NCBI GenBank assembly: GCA_017467405.1
Contig: JAFTSH010000001.1
Span: 789,542-853,541, forward strand
DNA length: 64,000 nt
Reading direction: 5' to 3'
DNA from: Clostridia bacterium
Lineage (GTDB): Bacteria; Bacillota; Clostridia; Oscillospirales; Acutalibacteraceae
In this document: piece after piece, positions 14,097 to 23,840 of the stretch
Layout of the letters: every line of letters starts with the position of its first letter
Numbering within the stretch: the stretch's first letter is position 1
Translations under genes and position numbers: made by a program
The notes under the pieces: model-generated
Seen by the model: only the letters and a program-made list of their open reading frames with translations
Told to the model about the DNA's origin: nothing
Databases searched by the model: none

Positions 14097-15446
14097 ATGG
14101 CTATGGTTGAAAAACTTATTAAAAACAGAGATCTGCAGTTATCTTCGACCGCAAGAAAACGGATCGAAATGTTGCTCGATGAAGCCTCTTTCGTTGAGAT
14201 CGGTGCTTTTCATGAAAGCGGAGGTAAGGCGGCAGAAGTAATTACCGGATACGGCACCGTCTACGGTATGCCGGTTTACGTCTTTGCGCAGAATCCGGAA
14301 ATTGACGGTGGTGCAATGAGTGTTGCTCATGCCGCGAAAATTTCCGCCATTTATGATTTGGCGTTTAAGACGGGCTCTCCCGTGGTTGGAATCTTCGACT
14401 CAATAGGAGCAAGACTTGACGACGGTATGGGTGTTCTTTCTGCCCTCAGCGATCTTTTACTGAAAAGCAACAATCTTTCGGGTGTTGTTCCGCAGATAGC
14501 AGTTCTTTCCGGAGTATGTGCCGCCAGTTCGGCTATGCTTGCAACAGCTTCCGACATTCTGGTTATGACCGAAGATGCCGAACTGTTTCTTAATCCTCCC
14601 TTTAACAGTGTTAAAGGAAATTCAGGGTCGGCGTACGACGCCGTAAAAAACGGAACTGCCCATATTTTGTCGGAGAGCGACGAAGACGCTATGCAAAAGG
14701 TAAGACAGCTTCTTTCGATGCTTCCTGATAATAATATCTCACCCGTGATGCCAACAGAGCCCGTCTTGCCTGAGGGCGGTTGTCCGTACTGCGACCTGAT
14801 CGACGCAGGAAGTGACGTCGTGTTTGGTGACGGCTTCGGAGAGTTTGCTACAACGGCGATGGCGCGCATCAACGGAGCGTCGTGCGGAGTGGTTAACTGC
14901 AAAACGGGAGAAGACGGATTGCTTGACGGTGACAGTTGCTCGAAGATTACGCGTTTCGTCCGTTTCTGCGATGCTTTTTCCATTCCCGTTGTAACCCTTG
15001 CCGACGTTGCAGGTTTCGCTGAGGATGATGGAAGCGAACTTAAGACTGCTGTCGCTCTTTCACACGCATACAGCGAGGCTACGACCGTTAAAATCAGCGT
15101 CATTACCGAGCGTGCGTACGGTCCTGCTTTCGTTGCACTGTGCGGTAAGGCTGCTAACGCGGATCTTGTTTTGGCGTTTCCCCATTCGATTGTTTCTCCG
15201 GTCGATCCCATTACGGCTGCTTCCGTTGTTTACAGTGAGCGTATTGCGGCAGGTGAGAGCAGAGAAGAACTTGAACGGGAATATATAACCGAAAAAGCGT
15301 CTGCTTTTGCTGCTGCTCGTGTCGGCGCGGTCGACGATATAATACTTCCGAAAGAAATCAGAACAAAAGTTGCTTGTGCACTTTCGATGCTTTCTTCCAA
15401 GAGAGTAGAGACTCTTCCGAAAAAACATTCAAATATGCCGCTTTGA
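14097..15446 (+). CDS. Acyl-CoA carboxyltransferase-like subunit (MmdA/PccB/12S family), divergent
   Basis: This 449-residue protein has the tandem crotonase-fold architecture of carboxyltransferases that move CO2 between biotin and an acyl-CoA. The N-half is recognisable (ARKRIEMLLDEASFVEIG, GYGTVYGMPVYVFAQ, HAAKISAIYDLAFKTGSPVVG). The usual GGAR oxyanion motif reads SIGAR (103-106 region), the usual CAGGA motif reads CAASS (141-145), and the protein is about 60 residues shorter than PccB. Activity or substrate may therefore be altered. The ATG used here has GGAGG 7 bases upstream; a longer frame starts at 14061 without a ribosome site. It is first of a three-gene biotin module. Confidence 0.8.
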   Translation: MAMVEKLIKNRDLQLSSTARKRIEMLLDEASFVEIGAFHESGGKAAEVITGYGTVYGMPVYVFAQNPEIDGGAMSVAHAAKISAIYDLAFKTGSPVVGIFDSIGARLDDGMGVLSALSDLLLKSNNLSGVVPQIAVLSGVCAASSAMLATASDILVMTEDAELFLNPPFNSVKGNSGSAYDAVKNGTAHILSESDEDAMQKVRQLLSMLPDNNISPVMPTEPVLPEGGCPYCDLIDAGSDVVFGDGFGEFATTAMARINGASCGVVNCKTGEDGLLDGDSCSKITRFVRFCDAFSIPVVTLADVAGFAEDDGSELKTAVALSHAYSEATTVKISVITERAYGPAFVALCGKAANADLVLAFPHSIVSPVDPITAASVVYSERIAAGESREELEREYITEKASAFAAARVGAVDDIILPKEIRTKVACALSMLSSKRVETLPKKHSNMPL

Positions 15447-15465
15447 CCCAGGAGGAATATATAAA

Positions 15466-15867
15466 ATGAAAAATCTCAGAATAACCGTAAACGGTAGAAC
15501 CTATGACGTTCAGGTAGAAGAGGTCGGCGCAACCGCCGCTGCAGTTCCTGCTGCTCCGGCTCCCGTCGTTGCTGCAGCTCCTGCAGTAGCCCCTGCGCCT
15601 GTTGAATCAGCCCCCGCAGCGGCACCGGCTGCTACTGCTGCCCCGTCTGCAGGTGCTCAGACTATTGACAGTCCGATGCCGGGATCCATTGTTTCCGTTA
15701 ACGTTTCTGCAGGAGACGTTGTTAAAAAGGGTCAGGTCCTTGTTGTTCTTGAAGCAATGAAGATGGAAAATGAGATCTGCGCTCCGACTGACGGAACGGT
15801 TGATGCCGTCTGTGTCAGCAAGGGTGACAGTGTTAATCCCGGACAGACCCTCGTATCGTTAAAATAA
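15466..15867 (+). CDS. Biotin carboxyl carrier protein
   Basis: This 133-residue mobile biotin arm has a short N-terminal segment, an Ala/Pro-rich flexible linker (about 22-66) and a lipoyl-like domain with EAMKMEN, whose Lys99 is the biotin site. The architecture is that of the 1.3S subunit of transcarboxylase and the carrier of Na+-pumping decarboxylases. AGGAGG lies 9 bases before the ATG. It serves the two flanking carboxyltransferases. Confidence 0.95.
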   Translation: MKNLRITVNGRTYDVQVEEVGATAAAVPAAPAPVVAAAPAVAPAPVESAPAAAPAATAAPSAGAQTIDSPMPGSIVSVNVSAGDVVKKGQVLVVLEAMKMENEICAPTDGTVDAVCVSKGDSVNPGQTLVSLK

Positions 15868-15886
15868 TCATCACAGGAGATGCAAT

Positions 15887-17284
15887 ATGGCACGAATCGG
15901 TATTACTGAAACCGTACTCCGCGATGCTCATCAGTCGCTGATCGCAACGAGGATGACGACGGAAGAGATGCTTCCGGCGCTTGACAGACTTGACAAGGTT
16001 GGTTTCCATTCACTTGAGTGTTGGGGAGGCGCGACCTTCGACGCTTGTCTTCGCTTTCTTGATGAGGATCCTTGGCACAGACTCAGAACAATTAAAGATC
16101 ATTGCCCCAACACCCCGTTGCAGATGCTTTTCCGTGGTCAGAATATGCTTGGCTACAGACACTATGCCGATGACGTAGTCGAGTATTTTGTACAGAAGTC
16201 CATTGCAAACGGAATCAATATAATCAGAATTTTCGATGCGTTGAATGATATACGCAATCTTCAGACTTCGATCAATGCGACGAAAAAAGAAAACGGACAT
16301 ATTCAGGCTACGATATCCTATACCACCGGTCCGGTTTTCGATACTGAATACTACACTAATTACGCAAAGCAGCTTGAAGAATGCGGTGCCGACTCGGTTT
16401 GTCTTAAGGATATGGCGGGTCTTCTCACACCGTATACTACCTATGAACTCGTGAAGGCTCTGAAAGAGACGGTTAAGGTACCTGTTCAGGTGCACTCACA
16501 TTACACTTCGGGACTTGCCTCCATGGTACTGATGAAGGCTATTGAGGCAGGTGCAGATGTTGTTGATACGGCGCTTTCGCCCCTTTCGCTCGGAACCTCG
16601 CATCCTGCGACCGAATCAATGGTTGCCGCTTTGCAGGGTACCGAATACGACACGGGACTTGATCTCGTTGCACTTGATGATATTGCAAAGCATTTTGAAA
16701 CCCTCAGATCTCAATATCTTGAGCGCGGACTTCTTAATCCCGTCGTTATGGGATGTAACGCTAACGCACTGATTTATCAGGTTCCCGGCGGTATGCTTTC
16801 GAATCTGGTATCTCAGCTGAAGCAGGCGGGTCAGGAAGACAAGCTCAACGACGTACTCGCGGAAGTTCCCAACGTACGAAAGGACTGCGGATATCCTCCG
16901 CTTGTCACACCCTCTTCGCAGATCGTCGGAACACAGGCTGTTTATAACGTTATTCTCGGAGAGAGATATAAGACGGTCACTAAGGAGTTCAAGGGTATCG
17001 TCAAGGGTGAATACGGCAGAACTCCTGTGCCTATCGATCCCGAGTTCAGAAAATCGATTATCGGAGAAGAAACTCCGATCGATTGTCGTCCTGCCGATCT
17101 GATTGAACCCGAGCTTGATCTGCTCAGGGGCGAAATACCTGAGTTTTTAGAGCAGGATGAGGACGTTCTTTCGTACGCACAGTTCGGACAGGTCGCGGTG
17201 AGGTTCTTTGAGAAGCGCCGTAATCTCAAATACGGAATTGACGGCGATCACGTTGATATGAAGAACAAGATTCATCCCGTCTGA
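15887..17284 (+). CDS. oadA: Pyruvate/oxaloacetate carboxyltransferase (OadA/5S-type) subunit
   Basis: This 465-residue TIM-barrel enzyme transfers CO2 between oxaloacetate/pyruvate and biotin. ITETVLRDAHQSLIATRM starts the protein. Asp13, His203 and His205 are the expected metal ligands and Lys174 (CLKDMAG) the carbamylated lysine. It lacks the fused biotin domain of many OadA proteins, so the separate carrier upstream must be used. Neither a biotin carboxylase nor the membrane beta subunit is encoded nearby. The set (12S-like, 1.3S-like, 5S-like) therefore fits a transcarboxylase or a decarboxylase whose membrane subunit lies elsewhere. Confidence 0.93.
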   Translation: MARIGITETVLRDAHQSLIATRMTTEEMLPALDRLDKVGFHSLECWGGATFDACLRFLDEDPWHRLRTIKDHCPNTPLQMLFRGQNMLGYRHYADDVVEYFVQKSIANGINIIRIFDALNDIRNLQTSINATKKENGHIQATISYTTGPVFDTEYYTNYAKQLEECGADSVCLKDMAGLLTPYTTYELVKALKETVKVPVQVHSHYTSGLASMVLMKAIEAGADVVDTALSPLSLGTSHPATESMVAALQGTEYDTGLDLVALDDIAKHFETLRSQYLERGLLNPVVMGCNANALIYQVPGGMLSNLVSQLKQAGQEDKLNDVLAEVPNVRKDCGYPPLVTPSSQIVGTQAVYNVILGERYKTVTKEFKGIVKGEYGRTPVPIDPEFRKSIIGEETPIDCRPADLIEPELDLLRGEIPEFLEQDEDVLSYAQFGQVAVRFFEKRRNLKYGIDGDHVDMKNKIHPV

Positions 17285-17301
17285 TAAAGGAGTTCTTTAT
17301 T

Positions 17302-18180
17302 ATGGTACGCAGTATGACAGGCTTCGGCAGAGCCGAATCTAACCAAAGCGGAAGAAATATTTCGGTTGAGATACGTGCGGTCAATCACAGGTATCTTGAG
17401 TTTTCATGCAGAGTTCCCAGAAGCTACGGCTTTTTGGAAGAACGCCTTAAGAATCTTGTCCAGCAGAGTGTCGCAAGAGGTAAGGTGGATATGTACGTGT
17501 CCATCGAACAGCCGCAAGACGCCTGTGTGACCGTTTCGGTCAATCACCCCTTGGCAGAGGGTTACGTAAAGGCACTTAAAGAGATTGCGGAAACGTACGG
17601 TCTTTCCGGTCTTCCGACTGCCGAAAGCCTTGCACGTCTTCCCGACGTCCTCAGCGTTTCAAAGGAGCCCGAAGACGAGGACTCCGTATGGAACGACGTA
17701 ATGCTTGTTGCTAAAGAGGCTATCGAGGCATTCAACGCTATGAGATCAAGAGAGGGCGAGCGCCTTGTTGAAGATGTTCGTTCGCGTCTTGTGACTATTC
17801 TTGACGACGTCGCTTTCGTAGAACAACGTTCTCCCGAAACCGTGTCGGAATACCGTTCTCGCCTTGAGTCGCGTATAAGAGAGTTATTGGGTGACCATGA
17901 GGTTGATGAACAGCGTCTTTTGACCGAGACTGCCGTTTTTGCCGACAGGATTGCCGTTGCAGAAGAAACCGTACGACTCAGGAGTCACATCGTCGAGCTC
18001 GAGGGGCTTTTTGATGAGAAAGCAGCCGTAGGACGTCGTATGGATTTCATCGTTCAGGAGATGAACCGAGAGGCAAATACTACCGGTTCTAAATGCCTTG
18101 ATGCCGAGATAACCAAGCACGTTGTGAACATTAAATCCGAAATCGAAAAGATCAGAGAACAGATACAGAACATCGAATAG
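17302..18180 (+). CDS. yicC: YicC/YloC family endoribonuclease
   Basis: This 292-residue protein opens with [12 protein letters not shown] and has [17 protein letters not shown], the N-terminal family signatures. Its DUF1732 C-terminus contains [21 protein letters not shown]. Family members are metal-dependent endoribonucleases that act in small RNA or mRNA turnover. AAAGGAG precedes the ATG. It begins the conserved yicC-remA-gmk-rpoZ-priA run also found in Bacillus subtilis. Confidence 0.95.
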   Translation: MVRSMTGFGRAESNQSGRNISVEIRAVNHRYLEFSCRVPRSYGFLEERLKNLVQQSVARGKVDMYVSIEQPQDACVTVSVNHPLAEGYVKALKEIAETYGLSGLPTAESLARLPDVLSVSKEPEDEDSVWNDVMLVAKEAIEAFNAMRSREGERLVEDVRSRLVTILDDVAFVEQRSPETVSEYRSRLESRIRELLGDHEVDEQRLLTETAVFADRIAVAEETVRLRSHIVELEGLFDEKAAVGRRMDFIVQEMNREANTTGSKCLDAEITKHVVNIKSEIEKIREQIQNIE

Positions 18181-18188
18181 GAGTTTTT

Positions 18189-18464
18189 ATGAAACTTATA
18201 AACATCGGCTTCGGCAATATGGTCTCGTCTGACAGAATTGTTGCGATTGTCAGCCCTGAATCGGCTCCGATCAAGAGAATAGTACAAGAAGCCAAAGAAA
18301 AGGGTATTTTAATCGATGCAACCCACGGACGCCGCACGAGAGCCGTTATTATTACCGATTGCAGTCATATAATTCTTACATATCTGCAGTCTGAAACGGT
18401 TGCTAACCGTCTCGGCGGTGACGCTGATTACGGAATGGATGAGGAGAATTTTGAAGATGAGTAA
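18189..18464 (+). CDS. remA: RemA-like DNA-binding regulator (DUF370)
   Basis: This 91-residue protein matches RemA/YlzA in its start ([12 protein letters not shown]), its core ([33 protein letters not shown]) and its neighbours. In Bacillus, RemA forms ring-shaped oligomers that bind DNA and activate biofilm-matrix and osmoprotection genes. The role in Clostridia is largely untested. It overlaps gmk by 8 bases. Confidence 0.93.
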   Translation: MKLINIGFGNMVSSDRIVAIVSPESAPIKRIVQEAKEKGILIDATHGRRTRAVIITDCSHIILTYLQSETVANRLGGDADYGMDEENFEDE

Positions 18465-19065
18465 AGGCAAGCTTTTTATTCTTTCGGGTCCTTCCGGATC
18501 CGGCAAGGACGCCGTGCGCTCAGGTGTTTTCAAAAAACTTCCTCAGCTTAAGTTTTCTATTTCCTGCACGACGAGAAATCCGAGGAACATTCCTTCCGAA
18601 GACGAAAAATACCGTTTTGTTTCACGTGACGAATTCGAGAATATGATCCGTAATGATCAGTTGCTTGAGTACGCAGAGTTTTGCGGGAATTTTTACGGTA
18701 CGCCGCGTCCTCCTATTGAGGAGTGGATTGATGCAGGCTTCAACGTTTTGGTAGAGATAGACGTCGTCGGTCAGAAGCAAATTGCCGAAAAAATGTTCGA
18801 AGCCGTGAGCATATTTATTATGCCCCCGTCACTCGCTGTTCTTCGCAAGCGACTCGAAAAACGCCAGACGGAAGACGTCGACGTTCTCGAGAGGCGACTT
18901 GGCGAAGCGGTTCGCGAGATAAAGTGCGCAGTGCGCTACGACTATATTGTTATCAACGACGCTCTTGAAGAGGCTGTTGATGACGTATGTGAAATCATTT
19001 CGGGTAAAATACCCGTTGACGAAAATAAAAATAATATAATTTATGAGGTGCTTAACAATGCTTAA
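18457..19065 (+). CDS. gmk: Guanylate kinase
   Basis: This 202-residue enzyme makes GDP from GMP and ATP. The P-loop is GPSGSGKDA (Asp-Ala instead of Ser/Thr-Thr after Lys). Residues [11 protein letters not shown] and [12 protein letters not shown] form the GMP-binding region, and the [20 protein letters not shown] is intact. The ATG at 18457 lies inside the remA end with GAGGAG 9 bases upstream. Confidence 0.96.
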   Translation: MSKGKLFILSGPSGSGKDAVRSGVFKKLPQLKFSISCTTRNPRNIPSEDEKYRFVSRDEFENMIRNDQLLEYAEFCGNFYGTPRPPIEEWIDAGFNVLVEIDVVGQKQIAEKMFEAVSIFIMPPSLAVLRKRLEKRQTEDVDVLERRLGEAVREIKCAVRYDYIVINDALEEAVDDVCEIISGKIPVDENKNNIIYEVLNNA

Positions 19066-19249
19066 TCCCGCACTCGGCGATCTCATCGCCAAATACGACA
19101 GCAGATACGATCTCGTGGCCGACGTTGCCAAGAGAGCGCGCAAGATCAGCCGCAAGGCCGAAAACAGCGGAGTAATCCTTGAGGAGAAGCCTGTAACTAT
19201 CGCTCTCGAGGAGATAAATAAAGAAACTCCTGCTGAATCCGAAATGTAA
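19058..19249 (+). CDS. rpoZ: RNA polymerase omega subunit
   Basis: This 63-residue subunit helps assemble RNA polymerase. YDSRYDLVADVAKRARKIS is the conserved N-terminal block, and KPVTIALEEI is the conserved distal helix. The start chosen (MLNPALG) has GAGG 9 bases upstream and overlaps the gmk stop. In B. subtilis coaBC follows rpoZ; here priA follows directly. Confidence 0.93.
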   Translation: MLNPALGDLIAKYDSRYDLVADVAKRARKISRKAENSGVILEEKPVTIALEEINKETPAESEM

Positions 19250-19281
19250 TTTCGAAACTTTTTGAAAGGGGGTTTGTCTTA

Positions 19282-21729
19282 ATGAGTAATGGTTTGCTTG
19301 CGGCTGTCGCAGTCGAAAACACCGTTTTCCATTTTGACAGGCCCTATGATTATTTAGTCCCGCCGGAGCTTTCCGACGATTGTGTACCCGGTGTCAGGGT
19401 GCTGGTCAGTTTCGGCAACTGTAAGCGTCAGGGTGTCGTTCTTGAGGTGCGTCAAGGTTCCGCATCTGAAGGTATTAAGCTGAAGAGTATTATTTCCGTC
19501 CTGGATGATTCTCCGATTTACACCAAAGAAATGATCCTGCTTGCTCAATGGCTCAAGGATCAGACGTTTTGCACGCTTTTTGATGCTTTTCGCGCTATGA
19601 TTCCTACGGGAATTTATTACAGTCTCTCGCAGACCTACGTTTTGTCATCTGATTGCAATACCGATCTGATGACCGAGCCTGAGCGTCAGATTGCCGAATA
19701 TCTTTCTGTTCATACGGAAGGCAGGACTGCGGATGATATTTTTGATGCACTTTCACTACCGAGACGTGTATCGGTCATATCGTCGATGCTTCGTAAGGGA
19801 TTAATTTCTGAGATTGATTCCGTAAAGCGGGCTATCGGTGATGCACATATCCGAACGGTAACGCTTTCAGAAAACTTTGATCCTGAGTGCAAGCTTACTC
19901 CTAAGCAGCGAGAAATTACCGATCTTTTGACCGAAATCGGCGGTGCATCCGTTAAGGAAATATGCTATTTTACAGGCATAGGCGAGAGTGTTATACGGAC
20001 TCTTGAAAAGAGAGGAATACTGAAATCTGTTTTTGAAGAGGTTTACAGAGATCCCTATGACGAGCTCACTCCTGCGGGTCCGGATAAAAAACACGTATTA
20101 AGCGACGAGCAGGCTGCTGCCTATAACGGACTTGTTTCTGATTATGAAACAGGTGAAGGCAGGGTGTCGTTGCTCTACGGTGTTACCGGCAGCGGTAAGA
20201 CCGGTATTTATATGAAGCTTATCGACCGAGCGGTTGAAGACGGCAAAAACGTAATCGTAATGGTGCCTGAAATATCTTTGACGCCGCAGACTTTAGCATT
20301 ATTCAGGGCAAGATATGGCAAAAAAACTGCCGTCTTTCACAGCGGCTTGTCGATGGGTCAGCGCCTTGACGAGTTCAAGCGCGTGAAACGCGGAGAAGCG
20401 AGTATAGCTATCGGCACGCGTTCGGCCGTTTTTGCTCCGTTTGACAGTGTCGGGCTCATAATTATTGACGAGGAGCAGGAACACACCTACAAATCCGAGT
20501 CTTCTCCGAGATACGATGCTCGTGACGTCGCGAGATTCAGAGCAAAGTATCATAATTCTTTGCTTGTTCTTGTTTCTGCGACACCGAGCATCGAAAGCCT
20601 TGCTGCCGCAAAAAACGGGAAAATCGGACTTTATACCGTTAAAAACCGATACGGCAATGCCGTTCTTCCGGAGGTTACCGTCGTAAATATGGCCGATGAG
20701 GTCGCCTGCGGCAACTCATCAACCTTCAGTTCTCAGCTTATTGATATGCTTGGTGAAAACCTTGTCAACGGTAAGCAATCGATTTTATTATTGAACCGAC
20801 GTGGTTATAATACATTTGTATCATGCCGTAAATGCGGACACGTTGTTACCTGTCCGAGTTGCAGCATTTCGATGACGTACCATACCGCCAACCGTCGGTT
20901 GATGTGTCATTATTGCGGCTACAGTGAACAGTTCAAGGCGAAATGTCCTCAGTGCGGCGAAGATAACATAAGATATGCCGGAACCGGAACGCAGAAGGCC
21001 GAGGAAGAACTGAAAAATCTCCTCCCTGACGCAAACATTCTCAGGGTGGATGCAGACACGACCATGACGAAGTTTGCCCACGAGCGGCTTTTATCAGATT
21101 TTTCGGCCGGCAAATACGATATTCTGATCGGAACGCAGATGGTGGCAAAAGGACTCGACTTTCCTAATGTTACCCTCGTAGGCGTGCTTAACGCCGATTC
21201 TGTGATGCGGGCAGGTGATTTCAGGGGAAGTGAAAAGGGATTTGACCTTCTTACCCAGGTCATCGGGCGTTCGGGAAGAGGCGACGTAAAGGGTAAAGCG
21301 GTTATTCAGACCATGACACCCGATGATCCGATAATTAAAATGGCGCAGGAGCAGAACGTCGAGGCTTTCTATGAAAACGAGATTGCCGTGCGACGTCTGA
21401 TGACGTATCCTCCGTATTGCGATATCTGTATGATAGGTGTGACGGGTGTTGACGAGTCTGCGGTTGAAAATGCCGCACAACGATTTTCGCTGATGTTGCG
21501 CGAGCGTCTTTCGGGTGATTATGCCGATCAGAAGTGTATAGTACTCGGACCTTCACCGGCCTTTATAAAAAAAGTTAGCGGCCGCTACCGTTACAGATTA
21601 ATGATCAAGTGCAGGTCATCCGCGCGTTTCAGAAAGATGATAAGCGAATTGCTTGTATCGTTCGGGGCGGATCCTACGCTTAAGGGAATTACAACGTTTG
21701 CGGATATTAATCCGGAGAATATTATTTGA
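19282..21729 (+). CDS. priA: Primosomal protein N' (replication restart helicase PriA)
   Basis: This 815-residue SF2 helicase reloads the replisome at stalled forks. It has a 3'-end-binding N-domain, Walker A GVTGSGKTGIY, a DEEQ box (IIDEEQEHTYK), a zinc module with paired CxxC motifs (CRKCGHVVTCPSC, CHYCGY, CPQCGE) inserted in the helicase core, and the late motif QVIGRSGRGD. A GGGGG ribosome site precedes the ATG. Length is normal. Confidence 0.97.
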   Translation: MSNGLLAAVAVENTVFHFDRPYDYLVPPELSDDCVPGVRVLVSFGNCKRQGVVLEVRQGSASEGIKLKSIISVLDDSPIYTKEMILLAQWLKDQTFCTLFDAFRAMIPTGIYYSLSQTYVLSSDCNTDLMTEPERQIAEYLSVHTEGRTADDIFDALSLPRRVSVISSMLRKGLISEIDSVKRAIGDAHIRTVTLSENFDPECKLTPKQREITDLLTEIGGASVKEICYFTGIGESVIRTLEKRGILKSVFEEVYRDPYDELTPAGPDKKHVLSDEQAAAYNGLVSDYETGEGRVSLLYGVTGSGKTGIYMKLIDRAVEDGKNVIVMVPEISLTPQTLALFRARYGKKTAVFHSGLSMGQRLDEFKRVKRGEASIAIGTRSAVFAPFDSVGLIIIDEEQEHTYKSESSPRYDARDVARFRAKYHNSLLVLVSATPSIESLAAAKNGKIGLYTVKNRYGNAVLPEVTVVNMADEVACGNSSTFSSQLIDMLGENLVNGKQSILLLNRRGYNTFVSCRKCGHVVTCPSCSISMTYHTANRRLMCHYCGYSEQFKAKCPQCGEDNIRYAGTGTQKAEEELKNLLPDANILRVDADTTMTKFAHERLLSDFSAGKYDILIGTQMVAKGLDFPNVTLVGVLNADSVMRAGDFRGSEKGFDLLTQVIGRSGRGDVKGKAVIQTMTPDDPIIKMAQEQNVEAFYENEIAVRRLMTYPPYCDICMIGVTGVDESAVENAAQRFSLMLRERLSGDYADQKCIVLGPSPAFIKKVSGRYRYRLMIKCRSSARFRKMISELLVSFGADPTLKGITTFADINPENII

Positions 21730-21743
21730 TTCAGGTGATTTAA

Positions 21744-22202
21744 ATGGCAGTCAGAAACATAGTTAAGGAAGGCGATCCCGTTCTGCGCAGTATCAGCAGA
21801 CCCGTTACGCAGTTTGATGAGCGTTTGTCGGTATTGATTGATGACATGATAGATACGATGCACCGTGCAGACGGATGCGGTCTTGCGGCACCGCAGGTCG
21901 GAATACTGCGTCGCGTTGTCGTTATTGACGTTGGCGAAGGTCCGCTGATTCTTGTTAATCCTGAAATAATTGAAACCTCGGGTGAGCAGTTGGAATCTGA
22001 GGGCTGTCTTTCTTGTCCCGGTCAATACGGTGTTGTAAAGCGTCCTGCAGTTGTTAAAGTCAGGGCACAGGGTAGAGACGGCGCTTACTACACAATGGTC
22101 GGCGACGGTCTTCTCGCCCGTGCGTTTTGTCACGAAATTGATCATCTTGACGGTATTATTTTCAAAGATAAGGTAATAACGTTGCATAAAGACGGAGAGT
22201 AA
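21744..22202 (+). CDS. def: Peptide deformylase
   Basis: This 152-residue metalloenzyme removes the formyl group from nascent proteins. All three motifs are present: GLAAPQVG (46-53), EGCLS (Cys88 metal ligand) and HEIDH (130-134). It is followed after one base by fmt, which adds the formyl group to Met-tRNA. Confidence 0.97.
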   Translation: MAVRNIVKEGDPVLRSISRPVTQFDERLSVLIDDMIDTMHRADGCGLAAPQVGILRRVVVIDVGEGPLILVNPEIIETSGEQLESEGCLSCPGQYGVVKRPAVVKVRAQGRDGAYYTMVGDGLLARAFCHEIDHLDGIIFKDKVITLHKDGE

Positions 22203-22203
22203 T

Positions 22204-23139
22204 ATGAAAATTGTTTTTATGGGCACACCCGATTTTGCAGTGCCCGCTCTCAAAAGGTTGGCAACGTCCGGCAAGCACGACGTTGTAGGCGTGGTTTGCC
22301 AACCTGATAAGCCGGTAGGCCGTAAGCAGATACTCACACCGCCTGCTGTAAAGATACTTGCTCTCGAGCTCGGTCTTGACGTATTCCAGCCGCAAAGTCT
22401 CAAAACAGAAGACTCGTTAAAACTCATACAATCCCTTGATCCGGAAATAATAGTTGTTGCGGCATACGGAAAAATTCTTCCCGAAAGTATTTTGCTGCTT
22501 CCGAAACACGGGTGTATATGTCTGCACGGATCGTTGCTTCCCAAGTATCGCGGTGCTGCGCCGATACAGCGTGCCGTAATCGACGGCGAGAAAATAACCG
22601 GTATAACCGTGATGCAGATGGATAAGGGAATCGACACCGGAGATATCATATCAACGAGCGAGGTTGAGATAGGTGAAGCCGAAACTGCAGGCGAGCTTTT
22701 TGACCGATTGGCTGATCTCAGCGCCGAGATTATCCTCCCGGCTCTTGATGCAATCGAAAACGGTACTGCTACACGCACACCTCAAAATGACGAGCTTTCT
22801 TCGTATGCTGCGATGCTTTCAAAGAGCGAGGGGATGATTGATTGGAGCAAAGGCTCCGACGTTGTCTTTAATCATATAAGAGGCATGAACCCCTGGCCTG
22901 TCGCATATACAGTTTTAGGCGAGAAAACCCTCAAGGTATTTTCTGCGGAAAAAGCAGGTTCTTGTGACGGTGCACCCGGCGAGATAGTGGACACTGTCGG
23001 CGGTATTACGGTTGCTTGCGGCGATGGATCGGGACTCATATTAAAAGAGGTTCAGCTTGAAGGCTCAAGACGAATGACAGCTGAAGAATTACTCAGGGGA
23101 CACAGAACAGAGAAGGGAACTGTTCTGAAAGGAATTTGA
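22204..23139 (+). CDS. fmt: Methionyl-tRNA formyltransferase
   Basis: This 311-residue enzyme formylates initiator Met-tRNA with 10-formyl-THF. GTPDFAVPALKRL starts the Rossmann-like domain, and HGSLLPKYRGAAPIQ and the TGITVMQMDKGIDTGD block form the active site. A C-terminal OB domain is present. The ribosome site GGAGAG lies in the end of def. Confidence 0.97.
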   Translation: MKIVFMGTPDFAVPALKRLATSGKHDVVGVVCQPDKPVGRKQILTPPAVKILALELGLDVFQPQSLKTEDSLKLIQSLDPEIIVVAAYGKILPESILLLPKHGCICLHGSLLPKYRGAAPIQRAVIDGEKITGITVMQMDKGIDTGDIISTSEVEIGEAETAGELFDRLADLSAEIILPALDAIENGTATRTPQNDELSSYAAMLSKSEGMIDWSKGSDVVFNHIRGMNPWPVAYTVLGEKTLKVFSAEKAGSCDGAPGEIVDTVGGITVACGDGSGLILKEVQLEGSRRMTAEELLRGHRTEKGTVLKGI

Positions 23140-23143
23140 TCAG

Positions 23144-23839
23144 ATGTTTTTAAGCTACTATTATTTCGAATACTATATTTTCATGATACCTGCGATTATT
23201 CTCGTTTTTGCAGCACAGATCATGGTTCAATCGCGCTATAAAAAATATTCGTCCGTAGGTAACTCGCGTTCGATGACCGGCGCGCAGATGGCAGAGTATC
23301 TTTTAAGACAGAACGGTGTTACCGACGTGGCGATCACCTTAACGGGCGGTCAGATGTCCGACCATTTCGATCCGCGAAGTAAAACGATCGCCCTTTCGCA
23401 AGAGGTTTTCAACGGAACGTCGGTTGCGGCGGTTTGTATTGCCGCTCATGAGGCAGGACATGCTGTTCAGCACGCTACCGGCTATTTTCCGCTGAGGATC
23501 AGAAGTTTTATTATTCCGATAAGTAACATCGGTTCGCGTATTAGCATACCGTTGATAATCATCGGAGGTCTTTTGGATTTTCCCGTTTTAGTAAACGTTG
23601 CAATTATTTTCTTTGCTCTTTCTGCATTTTTGCAGTTTATTACACTTCCTGTTGAATTTAATGCAAGCAGACGCGCGATCTCGGTTATCAGCGGCAGCGG
23701 AATGTTTTCTGAAGCAGACGTGACCGGATCCCGAAAAATGCTTTCAGCCGCAGCTATGACTTACGTCGCTGCTTTCGCACAAAGTCTGCTTTCGCTTTTG
23801 TACTACGTGTTAAGATTTACAAACAATCGGAGGAGATAA
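23144..23839 (+). CDS. Membrane zinc metallopeptidase (YugP family)
   Basis: This 231-residue integral membrane protein has a transmembrane segment at about 10-28, zinc motif HEAGH (102-106) and further hydrophobic segments at about 130-165 and 200-222. YugP-type neutral zinc peptidases are widespread in Firmicutes, but substrates are poorly known. It sits between fmt and rsmB, a position it holds in many Clostridia. Confidence 0.9.
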   Translation: MFLSYYYFEYYIFMIPAIILVFAAQIMVQSRYKKYSSVGNSRSMTGAQMAEYLLRQNGVTDVAITLTGGQMSDHFDPRSKTIALSQEVFNGTSVAAVCIAAHEAGHAVQHATGYFPLRIRSFIIPISNIGSRISIPLIIIGGLLDFPVLVNVAIIFFALSAFLQFITLPVEFNASRRAISVISGSGMFSEADVTGSRKMLSAAAMTYVAAFAQSLLSLLYYVLRFTNNRRR

Positions 23840-23840
23840 A

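Noticed and set aside
14351..15211. Minus-strand open frame of 286 codons opposite the carboxyltransferase
   Set aside because: Low-complexity Ser/Pro-rich translation and no start signal; the plus-strand gene has domains, a ribosome site and a promoter.
21591..22778. Minus-strand open frame of 395 codons across priA, def and fmt
   Set aside because: It spans parts of three real genes on the other strand, with no coherent domain.
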